Part shown: in pieces, positions 15,353 to 23,659 of the stretch
Layout: each line of letters starts with the position of its first letter
Position numbering within the stretch: position 1 is the first letter of the stretch
Made by a program: the position numbers and the translations under genes
Notes under the pieces: model-generated
Database searches by the model: none
The model's input: only the letters and a program-made list of their open reading frames with translations
Told to the model about the DNA's origin: nothing
Origin: Nitrososphaerota archaeon
GTDB taxonomy: Archaea > Thermoproteota > Nitrososphaeria > Nitrososphaerales > UBA183
Direction of reading: 5' to 3'
Length of the DNA: 64,000 bases
Assembly: GCA_027886865.1 (NCBI GenBank)
Contig: JAPCJR010000004.1
Coordinates: 1 to 64,000, forward strand

Positions 15353-17187
15353 ACACCGACAGTCTGCAAGCCGGCGGAAGACCCGCGGTAGAGTATCGCG
15401 TCTCCATGCAGGAACCGTCGACGCACTGCTTCGACGTCCGGATGACCGTGGGCAAGGCCGAGGGAAGGGCGAAGGGAGGCGAGCTCGCCTTCTCGATGCC
15501 CGTCTGGACCCCCGGCTCTTACCTCGTGAGGGACTTTGCCCGGAACGTGCTCTCCATCGAGGCATCTGACGGGGAGGGAAAGCCGCTGGCCATTAGGAAA
15601 GACACCAAGAGCCGGTGGATGGTGAAGACCGGCGGCGCGGACCGCGTGACCGTGAACTACCGCGTCTACGCGTTCTCGCTAAGCACGAACACCAGCTATA
15701 TCGACAGCGACCACGCGATAATCAACGGCGCGAGCGTGTTCCTCTACGGGGATGCGCTCCAGAACGACCCGGTGGCTCTCGAGCTCGTCCCATATCGGCC
15801 TTGGACGGTCGCGGCGACCGGCCTCGAGAAGACCGGGCCCTGGAACTTCGTCGCCCCGAACTATGACGTCTTGGTCGACTCTCCCATTGAGGTGGGGAAC
15901 CAGCACGTGCACTCGTTCGACGCGATGGGCGCGCCCCACGAGGTCTCCATCTTCGCCCAGAAGCCAATCGACGAGGAAAGGCTTGTCGCCGACCTGAAGA
16001 AGATAGTGGAGAACACGGTCCCCATATACGGCGACGTCCCTTACAAGAGGTACGTCTTCCTGATCGACGTAGTCGCAGAGGGCTATGGCGGCCTCGAGCA
16101 CCTCAACAGCACGCACTGTATCGGCAGCTACTATGTCCTCGAGCCGCCGGAGGAATACAGGTCGTTCCTGAGCCTCTTCAGTCACGAGTTCTTCCACACG
16201 TGGAACGTGAAGCGTATGAGGCCGATCGCCCTCGGTCCCTTCGACTACTCCGTCGAGAACTACACGCGGTCCCTCTGGGTCGCCGAGGGGCTGACGAGCT
16301 ACTATGAGAACCAGATACTCAGGAGGGCGGGGATCTTCTCCGTCCCGGAGTTCCTGGATGAGCTCGCCGACCCTATCAACCAAGTGAAGTCGCTCCCGTC
16401 GGGGAGGGTGCAGACACCCGAGGAGTCCAGCTTCGATTCCTGGATTCGCTTCTACAGGCCGGACGAGAACAGCCCCAACGTCTCGCCGTCATATTACAGA
16501 CAGGGGACGGTGGTCGGCCTGTTGCTGGACCTCCAGATCCGTAGCAGCAGCAACAGCGCGGTCACTCTGGACGATGCGATGAGGGCGGTCTACAAGGAGA
16601 CGTACCAGCGCCTGGGTCGCGGTTTCACAGACGAGGAGTTTCAGCGGGCGTGCGGGGCAGCCTCAAAGGGACAGACGGACGAGATATTCAGCAACTACGT
16701 TACGGGAAAGAGAGAGGTCGACTATGAGAGATACCTCGGCTACGCGGGGCTCCAGCTGACGCCCAAGACGCCGCCCGCTGCGAACGACGGGTTCCTGGGG
16801 GTTCGGGTGAAGGGGGGCCCGATGCTGACCATTCTCACCAGGCTGACCGGGAGTCCGGCTGAGGCGGCTGACCTCTCCGCGGGAGACGAGATACTTGCGA
16901 CCGACGGGTTGAGGACGGACTCGCAGAAGCTGGCGTTCTACGTCGCCAACAGGAAACCGGGGACGGAGGTCGAACTCACCATCGCGCGCGGAGGCGTCCT
17001 GAAAGTTATCCGGACGCGCCTGGGGACAAAGCCGGTCTTCGAATACAGGATCACCAAGAAACAGTCCGCCACGGAAGAGGAGAAGCAGACCTTCGCCCGC
17101 TGGGCGCTAGGGGAGTGGGACGAGCCTCTCGTGTACAAGGAGCACCGGACCTCGCCCGTGACCGTCAGGAACTTCGACTATCTCTGA
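15349..17187 (+). CDS. M61-family (glycyl aminopeptidase-like) metallopeptidase with PDZ domain
   Basis: 612 residues, normal for M61. The N-terminal beta-rich domain (FSMPVWTPGSYLVRDFARNV) is family-typical. The zinc site is SHEFFHTWN (HExxH) with the third ligand in LWVAEGLTSYYE, near residues 285-325. A PDZ domain follows at about 480-560 (DGFLGVRVKGGPMLTIL...SPAEAADLSAGDEILATDG). There is no signal peptide, so it probably trims peptides in the cytosol. The start is set by the ATGA overlap with lysC; no independent promoter is visible. Confidence 0.9.
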   Translation: MNTDSLQAGGRPAVEYRVSMQEPSTHCFDVRMTVGKAEGRAKGGELAFSMPVWTPGSYLVRDFARNVLSIEASDGEGKPLAIRKDTKSRWMVKTGGADRVTVNYRVYAFSLSTNTSYIDSDHAIINGASVFLYGDALQNDPVALELVPYRPWTVAATGLEKTGPWNFVAPNYDVLVDSPIEVGNQHVHSFDAMGAPHEVSIFAQKPIDEERLVADLKKIVENTVPIYGDVPYKRYVFLIDVVAEGYGGLEHLNSTHCIGSYYVLEPPEEYRSFLSLFSHEFFHTWNVKRMRPIALGPFDYSVENYTRSLWVAEGLTSYYENQILRRAGIFSVPEFLDELADPINQVKSLPSGRVQTPEESSFDSWIRFYRPDENSPNVSPSYYRQGTVVGLLLDLQIRSSSNSAVTLDDAMRAVYKETYQRLGRGFTDEEFQRACGAASKGQTDEIFSNYVTGKREVDYERYLGYAGLQLTPKTPPAANDGFLGVRVKGGPMLTILTRLTGSPAEAADLSAGDEILATDGLRTDSQKLAFYVANRKPGTEVELTIARGGVLKVIRTRLGTKPVFEYRITKKQSATEEEKQTFARWALGEWDEPLVYKEHRTSPVTVRNFDYL

Positions 17188-17196
17188 GCCGCTCAG
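17184..17196. terminator. short hairpin containing both convergent stop codons
   Basis: CTGAG-CCG-CTCAG holds the TGA of the M61 gene (17185-17187) and, on the other strand, the TGA of the cupin gene (17193-17195). The 5-bp stem is weak and has no strong T tract, so termination is only a suggestion. Confidence 0.3.
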
Positions 17197-17606
17197 GGGC
17201 CGTCTGCGGCCAGCGTCTCCTTGAGGAAGTCCCTGCGGATGGGCGTGAAGAACTCGATCAACTCGGTGTTCGCGCCGATCTTGAGCCCATGTGTCACTGA
17301 TGGCGGGATGTAGTACGAGTCTCCCTTCTTCATGTTCCACTTCTTATCCCCCACCGTGAACACCCCGCTGCCTTCGAGACACACTCCGTACTGCGCCTGT
17401 GGGTGCGAGTGAAGCGGTACCTCGGCGCCCGCGTTGAGCTTGTAGAACGCCATCGTCGCCGCAGAGTTGTTCGCGAGTATCCTTCTCCTCACGCCGGGGA
17501 TGAAGTCGTGCCACGCCTCGGTCTTGTCGCTCCAGAAGCCCGCGTTGTTGTAGTCGTTTTCCGCTCCTTTGGTTACGCCCGACAAATTCGAATCGGCGGT
17601 GCTCAA
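17193..17606 (-). CDS. cupin-domain protein
   Basis: 137 residues forming a single conserved double-stranded beta-helix. Motif 1 is PLHSHPQAQYGVCLEGSGVFTVG with the His pair, and motif 2 is IPPSVTHGLKIG with a third His, so one metal ion is likely bound. N-terminal region (WHDFIPGVRRRILA) matches small cupins associated with stress or sugar metabolism; the role is unknown. A TATA-like CTTAAATACG at about 17613-17622 precedes the ATG by a short distance. Confidence 0.85.
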   Translation of the reverse strand: MSTADSNLSGVTKGAENDYNNAGFWSDKTEAWHDFIPGVRRRILANNSAATMAFYKLNAGAEVPLHSHPQAQYGVCLEGSGVFTVGDKKWNMKKGDSYYIPPSVTHGLKIGANTELIEFFTPIRRDFLKETLAADGP

Positions 17607-17727
17607 GCTAAATCGTATTTAAGCCTCTGGATTCCCGCCCGGAAAAAAGAGGAAGACGCCCCAACGATCGTTGCAGTTCGTTCACTACGGGAGGACCGCC
17701 AGGGAGAGAAACTTTTGGACCGCGCCG

Positions 17728-17748
17728 ATTAGAGGCCCTTGCTCTAAT
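17728..17748 (-). terminator. hairpin containing the tatA stop codon
   Basis: ATTAGAG (17728-17734), 7-base loop, CTCTAAT (17742-17748) is a perfect 7-bp stem; the tatA stop lies in the right arm. A modest AGTTTCTCTCC stretch follows on the minus strand. Confidence 0.4.
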
Positions 17749-18052
17749 TCGTCGCTGCCTTGCTCACAATCTCTGAGGAGATCTCGTCGCGTGTCTTGCC
17801 TTCGGTGCTGATACCCAGTTTCTTCGCTGTGTCCAGCAATGCATCTCCAGTGGACGGAGCCGCAGCTGCTGCGGGCGGAATAGTGGTCGTCGTCGAAGTT
17901 GAAGTGAGAGGAGTCTTGCCTGCGTCGTTGAACTCCTTTCTCGCTAGACCTATCGACCTGGCCAGCTCTGGAATCTTCTTTGGCCCGTACATCAAGAAGA
18001 CGACCGCCACAACTGCAATCACTACCCATTGGAGTGGATCAGTCAGTGCCAT
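17744..18052 (-). CDS. tatA: twin-arginine translocase subunit TatA
   Basis: 102 residues. One N-terminal membrane span (LQWVVIAVVAVVFLM) is followed by the diagnostic hinge YGPKKIPELARSIG and an amphipathic helix, then a Thr/Ala-rich low-complexity tail. TatA oligomers form the path for folded proteins with RR signals; the only evident RR substrate nearby is the subunit-3-like protein at 11.4-12.6 kb. No tatC is in the window. A TATA-like CTTAAATAAG lies at about 18076-18085, and an inverted repeat AAGTGC-N8-GCACTT (18058-18077) lies between it and the ATG. Confidence 0.92.
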   Translation of the reverse strand: MALTDPLQWVVIAVVAVVFLMYGPKKIPELARSIGLARKEFNDAGKTPLTSTSTTTTIPPAAAAAPSTGDALLDTAKKLGISTEGKTRDEISSEIVSKAATN

Positions 18053-18197
18053 AAGTAAAGTGCCGAACTGCGCACTTATTTAAGAGTTCCATCTCAACTG
18101 GCAACATCAAGTCACGCGCCTCCCCATTCGGGCGGTGTCCGTGGAACCCGGAACTCCTTGCCCTCGTACCCGCGAGAAGACCGCGCCTGAGTGAGAC

Positions 18198-18206
18198 TTA
18201 TAAATT
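18198..18206 (+). promoter_or_regulatory. TATA box of the PRC-barrel gene
   Basis: TTATAAATT is 24-32 bases before ATG 18230; a leaderless or near-leaderless transcript is likely. Confidence 0.65.
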
Positions 18207-18229
18207 ACCTAGAAAGGCGGCAAAACATC

Positions 18230-18565
18230 ATGTCATCAGCGAAGGCTTTTCGAAAGGAAGAGATCGCGGACAAGACTGTGATCGACTCCTCCGGAAAGGT
18301 TGCCGGCAAGGTAAAGGACATCACCTTCACGCTCGACAGCGCAGTCACCCTGGTCGTCGTGAAGCTTGACAACACGGAAGTGCAGGTCCCACTGAGCAAG
18401 GTCATGGGAGTGTCAGACCACGTGATAGTTAGGGAAGACGCGTTCATGGTGAAACCGATGCCTATGGCCGCGGTGTCTAGTACCACTGTCGTGTGCAGGT
18501 CCTGCGGGAGCCTGGCCCCCATCGGGACCACGTGGTGCCCTGGATGCGGAAAGTCGCTAAGCTAG
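18230..18565 (+). CDS. PRC-barrel protein with C-terminal zinc ribbon
   Basis: 111 residues. Residues about 5-75 form a PRC-barrel (VIDSSGKVAGKVKDITFTLD...VPLSKVMGVSDHVIV), a beta-barrel used for RNA or protein contacts, related to RimM and photosynthetic reaction-centre H. Residues about 86-107 are a rubredoxin-like zinc ribbon, CRSCGSLAPIGTTWCPGCGK (two C-x2-C knuckles). The ATG was chosen by its distance from the TATA box. Partner unknown. Confidence 0.8.
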   Translation: MSSAKAFRKEEIADKTVIDSSGKVAGKVKDITFTLDSAVTLVVVKLDNTEVQVPLSKVMGVSDHVIVREDAFMVKPMPMAAVSSTTVVCRSCGSLAPIGTTWCPGCGKSLS

Positions 18566-18621
18566 AAGGCATCGAAGCCCCATCGTCGGTCCGGTAGACC
18601 TCACTCGTTGGAACTTGTGGC

Positions 18622-19293
18622 ATGTCTCAAGACAAGTGGGCCGCAGTCGACCGCTACCTCACAGACCTGCTGGTCCAGCCAGACTCCGCGCTGGACGGGG
18701 CCCTGAAGGCCAGCGTCGACGCGGACCTTCCTCCCATCAACGTCTCTCCCCCGCAGGGAAAGTTCCTCCACATCCTTGCGAAGGTCAGCGGTGCCAAACG
18801 AATCCTGGAGATAGGGACCCTCGGCGGATACAGCACCATCTGGCTGGCTAGGGCGCTTCCCAGCGGAGGGCGCCTCATCTCCCTCGAGATAGACCCCGCG
18901 CACGCCGCCATCGCCGCGAAGAACATCGCGCGCGCCGGGCTCTCCAAGCGCGTCCACATCCGGCTGGGAAGCGCGATCGATACCCTGCCCAAACTGCTCT
19001 CTGAGGGACTCGGCCCCTTCGACCTCATCTTCATCGACGCCGACAAGCCGAGCAATCCTGAATACTTCGCGTGGGCGCTCAGGCTTTCCCGCAAGGGGAG
19101 CATCATAGTCATTGACAACGTCGTGCGCAACGGCGCGGTCGTCGACGCGAAGAGCCGGGACGCCAGCGTAATGGGAGTACGCAGGCTCAACCAGGCGATG
19201 GCCGTCGAGAAGCGGGTGATCGCGACGACGCTCCAGACGGTGGGAAGCAAAGGGTATGACGGCTTCGCTGTCGCGCTCGTGGTCTCGGACTAG
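18622..19293 (+). CDS. class I SAM-dependent O-methyltransferase (family 3)
   Basis: 223 residues, standard for the CCoAOMT-like family 3. SAM motif ILEIGTLGGYSTIWLA, the acidic ribose contact LISLEID, and the metal-binding Asp block IFIDADKPSNPEYF followed by IVIDNVVRNG are present. It probably methylates a catechol-like or other hydroxyl group with a divalent metal. Substrate is not evident from neighbours. Confidence 0.88.
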   Translation: MSQDKWAAVDRYLTDLLVQPDSALDGALKASVDADLPPINVSPPQGKFLHILAKVSGAKRILEIGTLGGYSTIWLARALPSGGRLISLEIDPAHAAIAAKNIARAGLSKRVHIRLGSAIDTLPKLLSEGLGPFDLIFIDADKPSNPEYFAWALRLSRKGSIIVIDNVVRNGAVVDAKSRDASVMGVRRLNQAMAVEKRVIATTLQTVGSKGYDGFAVALVVSD

Positions 19294-19307
19294 CTGAAGT
19301 CCACTCC

Positions 19308-19320
19308 GCAGTTCAACTGC
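19308..19320. promoter_or_regulatory. 13-bp palindrome upstream of ctaB
   Basis: GCAGTT-C-AACTGC is a perfect palindrome lying just before the A/T-rich promoter-like stretch (GAATGTTTATGATG, 19322-19335) of ctaB. An operator is possible. Confidence 0.35.
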
Positions 19321-19357
19321 AGAATGTTTATGATGGCATCCCGGGTGCGGCCTTCAG

Positions 19358-20233
19358 ATGCAGTTCCTTGAGAGCCTAAAGAACTACTGGGAACTTATCA
19401 AGCCGAAGATCGTCCTGCTGCTCGTCTTCACGGGCATCGCCGGGATGCTGGTGGCGTACAAGGAGGCAGGAGTGGCTCCTTCCGCTCTCCAGCTCTTGTT
19501 GGGCACCACGGCGATATTCCTCGGCTCGGCCGGTGCGGAGGTCCTTACCAACTATCACGACAGGGACATCGACAGCGTGATGAAGCGGACCAACAAGAGG
19601 CCGATCCCCAGCGGAAGGATAAGTCCCCGTAACGCCCTGGTCTTCGGTTTCGCGGCATCAATCCTTTCGGTCGTGATAGCATACTGGTTCAACTGGCTCG
19701 CCGCCGCCCTCATGGTCGGAGGACTGCTGGACAACGTGGTCGTCTATTCGCTTTGGCTCAAGCGGCGGTCGTGGCTGAACATCATTCTTGGCGGGATATC
19801 CGGGGGCGTGCCGGTGCTGGTAGGCTACGCCGCCATTGCGGGCACTCTCTCGCCCCTCGCCATCTTCATGTCGGCGCTGGTGGTGGTCTGGATACCGACC
19901 CACATCTGGTCACTCGCGATAAAGACGCGCGCAGACTATGAGGAGGCCAAGATACCCATGCTCCCTGTGGTCGTGAGCATCAGGGTCGCCACCGTTTGCA
20001 TCGCGTTCACGAGCAGCCTCCTTGCGGTGTTCTCTCTGTCGATACTTTTCGTCGTCGCGGTCAGCCCGTTCTACATCGTCTCGGCGCTCGCCTGCGGCGC
20101 GGTGCTCCTGGGATACAGTGTGAAGCTCGCGGTGGACAAGACCGAGAAGACGGCATGGACCCTGTTCAAGATAACGAGCCCGTACCTGACCGTGATATTC
20201 ACTGTCCTGATACTGAACTTCTGGGTGCTCTAG
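19358..20233 (+). CDS. ctaB: protoheme IX farnesyltransferase (heme O synthase)
   Basis: 291 residues with about eight or nine membrane spans. UbiA-family prenyl-diphosphate/Mg motifs are NYHDRDIDSVMKRT and the second, subfamily-specific KTRADYEEAKIPMLPVV. WELIKPKIVLLLVFTGIAGM is the usual N-terminus. It adds a farnesyl group to heme b to make heme O for heme-copper oxidases, which implies aerobic respiration. Its stop abuts that of the convergent chaperonin-like gene. Confidence 0.92.
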   Translation: MQFLESLKNYWELIKPKIVLLLVFTGIAGMLVAYKEAGVAPSALQLLLGTTAIFLGSAGAEVLTNYHDRDIDSVMKRTNKRPIPSGRISPRNALVFGFAASILSVVIAYWFNWLAAALMVGGLLDNVVVYSLWLKRRSWLNIILGGISGGVPVLVGYAAIAGTLSPLAIFMSALVVVWIPTHIWSLAIKTRADYEEAKIPMLPVVVSIRVATVCIAFTSSLLAVFSLSILFVVAVSPFYIVSALACGAVLLGYSVKLAVDKTEKTAWTLFKITSPYLTVIFTVLILNFWVL

Positions 20234-21817
20234 CTATTCCTTCTTGTGGACGAACGGGAGTTCCTTGACGTAGAAGTACTCGTCTATGCGGAGAAGCAGC
20301 GCGGCGACATCGTAGGCCCTCGCTATCACCGTCTTCGCGGTGTAGACGTTCTCCCTCACGTCGAGCGCGTCCATGTCGGCGCATCCCCCGTAGGAGACGC
20401 CCATGTTGTGCATCCCCTTGGCGTGATAGCTCCTCAGCATGGGCACCACCATGGACCAGCTCATGCCGTAGTTCCGGGTGAGGCAGATCGCGACCTGCTC
20501 CAGGGCGTTGGCGAATGAGTCTATTGCGACCTGCTCTTTTCCTTCATAGTCCAGCTCGAAGACCCTGAGACGCGCGGCGATCTGCATGTAGATGGCCGCC
20601 CCGCCGAGGACCGTGCGCGGGTCCTTCGCCGCGTTGCGCCTCAGCCTGATGACGTTCTTGACCACCCTTTCCGTCTCCTTGACATCCTCGAGAGAGCTGC
20701 CTCTGAGCATTATCGTCGAGCCCTTCGCCGCCTCCACCAGGAAGTAGTCTATGTTGTCCACCTTCTCCACCTTGACCAGGCTCGCGAAGCCCAGGTCCTT
20801 CGTCTCAAGGTTCTTGACGTCCCCGATGGTCGTGGCGCCCGTCGCCTCAGCGACATCGTCCATCCCCGTCTGGTCCACGATCTCGAACGCCAGGATACCC
20901 CGCCTTGCCATCTCGTCGCCGACCTGCGGGACTATCTTCGCCCTGCAGACGACCACCTTCGCCCCTGCTCTCTCGACGGCGTCGACAAGCTCGTCGTTCA
21001 TGCGACGTTCCTCGTTCTTGAAGAGCTTCATCTTGTCCGCCGTGTCGATCTCCAGCATGATGTTGAACGGTCCTGCACCCTTCATCAGCAGTTCCATCGG
21101 CTTGTTGTCGAAGGTCTTGTTGACCACGGCGACCTTGACGTCCCGGAGCTCGTCCAGCATGGCGGGGTTGAGCTTTGTCTTCCTTACCATCACTCCGCGG
21201 ACCAAACGGCTGTCGGAGACGGCACCGCCGCTCCTTGTAAGTATCCCTATCCGCTTCAGGTCCACCCCGCCCTGCGCGGCGGCGCGGTCGCACGCTTCCA
21301 TCAGGTCTTTCCTGAGTTTCGGCGTGAGCAGGTCCCTCCCGCAGTCTGCGATGTCCATTATCTGCCTGTTGGCGTCCCCTTTGACCACGGCAGACTTCTC
21401 GATGATCGCAAGCCCCTCCTTCGCAGCCGCCCGATAGCCCTTCAGGATCACGTTCGGGTGTATCTTCTTGTTCATGAGCGCCTCCGATTCGCGGAGCAAC
21501 GCAGCGAGGATGACCACCAAAGTTGAGACGCCGTCGCCCGCCTGGTCTCTCTGGACCCGGGCCGCCTCTGCCAGCGTCTTCACGGCGGGATATTGCACCT
21601 CAAGTTCCTGCAGCATCTCCACCGCGTCCTTCGTCACCTTGATGATCTTCTCCGGGCCCCTGTTGAAGGTGACCATCTTGTAGGCTCCCATCGGGCCGAG
21701 GACGCTCTCCACCTTCCCCGCCGAGATGGCCGCGAGGCCGAGGTTCTGCCTCCAGGCCCTCTTGCCTGTGAGCCTGCCCCAGTTAGGGGAATGAACGTGT
21801 TTTAATGAAGCTGCCAT
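20234..21817 (-). CDS. divergent thermosome/CCT-like chaperonin, probably ATPase-defective
   Basis: 527 residues, co-linear with group II chaperonins over nearly the whole length (apical SRLVRGVMVRKTKLNPAML; MARRGILAFEIVDQTGMDDVAEATGA). Nucleotide-site motifs are altered compared with the canonical copy at 57.4 kb. GPRGMDKM is GPMGAYKM, NDGATML is TKDAVEML, GDGTTS is GDGVST, GGGA is LGGAA, and the catalytic Asp of SVHDAL is Asn388 in VVKNVI. A structural or regulatory subunit is more likely than a working folding ring (inference). It lies 30 bases after the nucleotidyltransferase-like paralog B, in the same direction, so the two are probably one operon. Confidence 0.8.
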   Translation of the reverse strand: MAASLKHVHSPNWGRLTGKRAWRQNLGLAAISAGKVESVLGPMGAYKMVTFNRGPEKIIKVTKDAVEMLQELEVQYPAVKTLAEAARVQRDQAGDGVSTLVVILAALLRESEALMNKKIHPNVILKGYRAAAKEGLAIIEKSAVVKGDANRQIMDIADCGRDLLTPKLRKDLMEACDRAAAQGGVDLKRIGILTRSGGAVSDSRLVRGVMVRKTKLNPAMLDELRDVKVAVVNKTFDNKPMELLMKGAGPFNIMLEIDTADKMKLFKNEERRMNDELVDAVERAGAKVVVCRAKIVPQVGDEMARRGILAFEIVDQTGMDDVAEATGATTIGDVKNLETKDLGFASLVKVEKVDNIDYFLVEAAKGSTIMLRGSSLEDVKETERVVKNVIRLRRNAAKDPRTVLGGAAIYMQIAARLRVFELDYEGKEQVAIDSFANALEQVAICLTRNYGMSWSMVVPMLRSYHAKGMHNMGVSYGGCADMDALDVRENVYTAKTVIARAYDVAALLLRIDEYFYVKELPFVHKKE

Positions 21818-21847
21818 TGTTGTTACACCAATTCTCCAACCAGCCGG

Positions 21848-22447
21848 CTAATGCCGGTGCTGGCTGCGCATCATGGCATCGGATATGAGTTCCACCCTGT
21901 CGAGCCATCCCAACCCCAGGTCGAGCTCGCTCTTGAGCCTCAAGGGAATCGTGGGAACGTTCTTGCCTATTATGTTGACAAACTCGACCTCATAGTCGAT
22001 CGGGTCTCCCCAATCCCATTCTGCGACCTTGAACTGGAGGTCTCCGTAGACTTCCACCCTGACCCCGTCCACTTTGAGCTCGGCATAATGGCTTCTGTTG
22101 TATATCGGTAGCATCTTCCCGCCGAAATCCGCGTCCCTGGAGAGCCTCTTCTCCGAAGCGGCGGGGGCCAGTGTCATATAGTCGGCGAGGAGCATGCAGA
22201 TCTCCTCCGTCCCCTCCTTCGTAGTCACTATCTCAAGGTAGTAGGTCCGCACGTTCACACCCTTGATTATCTCGCCGGCATCTCCGCCCAAGGCCCACTT
22301 CGCCTGCGCATCCTTCAGCATCGTGCCTATCTTCACGGTGGCCCGGAGCAGCGGCGCCGGAAGTATGACGATCTCGTCCGGCCTTGGAACCCTGCTTCCC
22401 AGAACCGGTAGGTCGGACCTATGTCTCTCGCCCGGTATGTTCAGCAT
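21848..22447 (-). CDS. nucleotidyltransferase-like protein, paralog B
   Basis: 199 residues. Paralog of the protein at 8892-9524, sharing WALGGDAGEIIKGV-x5-YLEIVTTKEG, VEVYGDLQFKVAEWDWGD and PLRLKSELDLGLGWLDR. The first acidic residue of the putative D-x-x-E pair in paralog A (DYIEI) is Tyr here (YYLEI), so catalysis is doubtful. The ATG at 22445-22447 gives an N-terminus (MLNIPGER) that aligns with paralog A and lies 30 bases after the shared promoter motif. It is followed by the divergent chaperonin gene. Function unknown. Confidence 0.7.
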   Translation of the reverse strand: MLNIPGERHRSDLPVLGSRVPRPDEIVILPAPLLRATVKIGTMLKDAQAKWALGGDAGEIIKGVNVRTYYLEIVTTKEGTEEICMLLADYMTLAPAASEKRLSRDADFGGKMLPIYNRSHYAELKVDGVRVEVYGDLQFKVAEWDWGDPIDYEVEFVNIIGKNVPTIPLRLKSELDLGLGWLDRVELISDAMMRSQHRH

Positions 22448-22476
22448 GTAGTAACGACGCGACCCTCCCCCGCAGC

Positions 22477-22493
22477 GAGATATTACCTCTTCT
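22477..22493 (-). promoter_or_regulatory. 17-bp promoter motif shared by the two nucleotidyltransferase-like paralogs (copy B)
   Basis: Identical in coding orientation to 9556-9572 (AGAAGAGGTAATATCTC) and at nearly the same distance from the start codon. Confidence 0.6.
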
Positions 22494-22643
22494 GTTGCGC
22501 GCCGCGAGGGCCAATCCTTGTGCACCGCTGACAATCGTGAGTGGGGACTGAGCGAACTCGGCCCCGGTGTGATGTTCTGGACGCGAAGTTCACAAATGCT
22601 TAAAAGAAGAACTCCGACGCCTCGTTTTGGCGAATTCAACGGA

Positions 22644-23585
22644 ATGAAATTCGAAAATAAGCGGAGCGGAATCGGAACGGGTGCAGTAGCGGCAGCGGTA
22701 ATCGTAGTGATACTGATCGCCGGCGCGGCTTACTTCATCTTCGTCCCAGGTTCTAGCTCTACCACTAGCACAACCACAACCACAACAACTAGCAGCGTAC
22801 CAACCACCAGCACTACATCATCTACCACGTCGTCCACAACTTCAAGCTCAAGCTCAGGTTCATCCACAGGAGTGACGGTCGATATCGTCATTCCCAGCGG
22901 GATTGGTGCAAACACGAAGCTGAATTTCCAGCCTAACACGCTGACAGTCGCGCCGGGCACGACCATCGTCTTCATGAACCAGGACACCGCCAGTATCCAC
23001 AACATAGACTTCGCTTCCACCCCTAGCGGGGTCACCATCGCGACAAGTCCGAACACCAACACTTGGACCAACAACGAGTACAGCGTGACGCTGACAGTTG
23101 CAGGGACTTACAACTTCAAGTGCGACTACCACTACTGGATGAACGGGACAATCACCGTATCCGGAAGCGGAAGCACGACCACAACCTCCTCGAGCAGCCT
23201 TACAACCACCAGTAGCACAACGAGCAGCACGACGACCACCAGCAGCACAGTAATCACTACCACGTCCTCCACTTCGAGCACGAACAGCAGCGGTGCGATG
23301 GCCACGGTAATCATCCCACAGGGCGCGGGCTCTGGATCCAACTTCTCACCAGCAATGATCACGGTAGCGTCTGGCACGACCATCACCTTCATGGACGAGG
23401 ACGGGATCGCTACGCACAACGTAGCCTTCACCACAGTCCCGACAGGTGCCACGAACCCCGGAGTCTCTCCGGACCTGCTCAAAGGGAAGTCCTACCAAGT
23501 AACCCTCACAACGCCAGGCACCTATGATTACGAATGCCAGTACCATAGCAGCTGGATGCAAGGCGTAATCGTCGTGACGGGCTAG
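22644..23585 (+). CDS. membrane-anchored tandem cupredoxin (blue copper) protein
   Basis: 313 residues. Residues 13-34 are one membrane anchor, 36-75 a Thr/Ser-rich linker, about 77-172 cupredoxin domain 1, 175-225 a second Thr/Ser linker, and 228-313 domain 2. Each domain keeps a type I copper set: His in SIHNIDF and ATHNVAF, plus C-D-Y-H-Y-W-M and C-Q-Y-H-S-S-W-M loops. It is probably an extracytoplasmic electron carrier, which fits the heme O synthase gene nearby. ATG 22644 is chosen because a TATA-like GCTTAAAAG (about 22598-22606) lies upstream; a longer frame would cross it. Confidence 0.85.
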   Translation: MKFENKRSGIGTGAVAAAVIVVILIAGAAYFIFVPGSSSTTSTTTTTTTSSVPTTSTTSSTTSSTTSSSSSGSSTGVTVDIVIPSGIGANTKLNFQPNTLTVAPGTTIVFMNQDTASIHNIDFASTPSGVTIATSPNTNTWTNNEYSVTLTVAGTYNFKCDYHYWMNGTITVSGSGSTTTTSSSSLTTTSSTTSSTTTTSSTVITTTSSTSSTNSSGAMATVIIPQGAGSGSNFSPAMITVASGTTITFMDEDGIATHNVAFTTVPTGATNPGVSPDLLKGKSYQVTLTTPGTYDYECQYHSSWMQGVIVVTG

Positions 23586-23621
23586 GATACGCAACCAATC
23601 CAATCCTTCAAACGAAGATGT

Positions 23622-23644
23622 ACAGGCGAGGTGCACTCGCCTGT
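23622..23644. terminator. strong hairpin terminator between convergent genes
   Basis: ACAGGCGAG-GTGCA-CTCGCCTGT is a perfect 9-bp stem with a 5-base loop, followed on the plus strand by CTCCACATTTTTCTG. A small CTTC-AAAC-GAAG hairpin (23606-23617) precedes it. It fits termination of the cupredoxin gene and could act in both directions. Confidence 0.65.
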
Positions 23645-23659
23645 CTCCACATTTTTCTG

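Noticed and set aside
13571..15565. 664-codon open frame on the minus strand
   Set aside because: It lies opposite hom, lysC and the M61 gene, is rich in Arg/His from reading GC-rich codons backwards, and matches no family.
22755..22860. Thr/Ser codon repeats in the cupredoxin (also at 23170-23290, 27780-27920 and 39040-39330)
   Set aside because: These are low-complexity coding linkers, not DNA repeats or CRISPR arrays.
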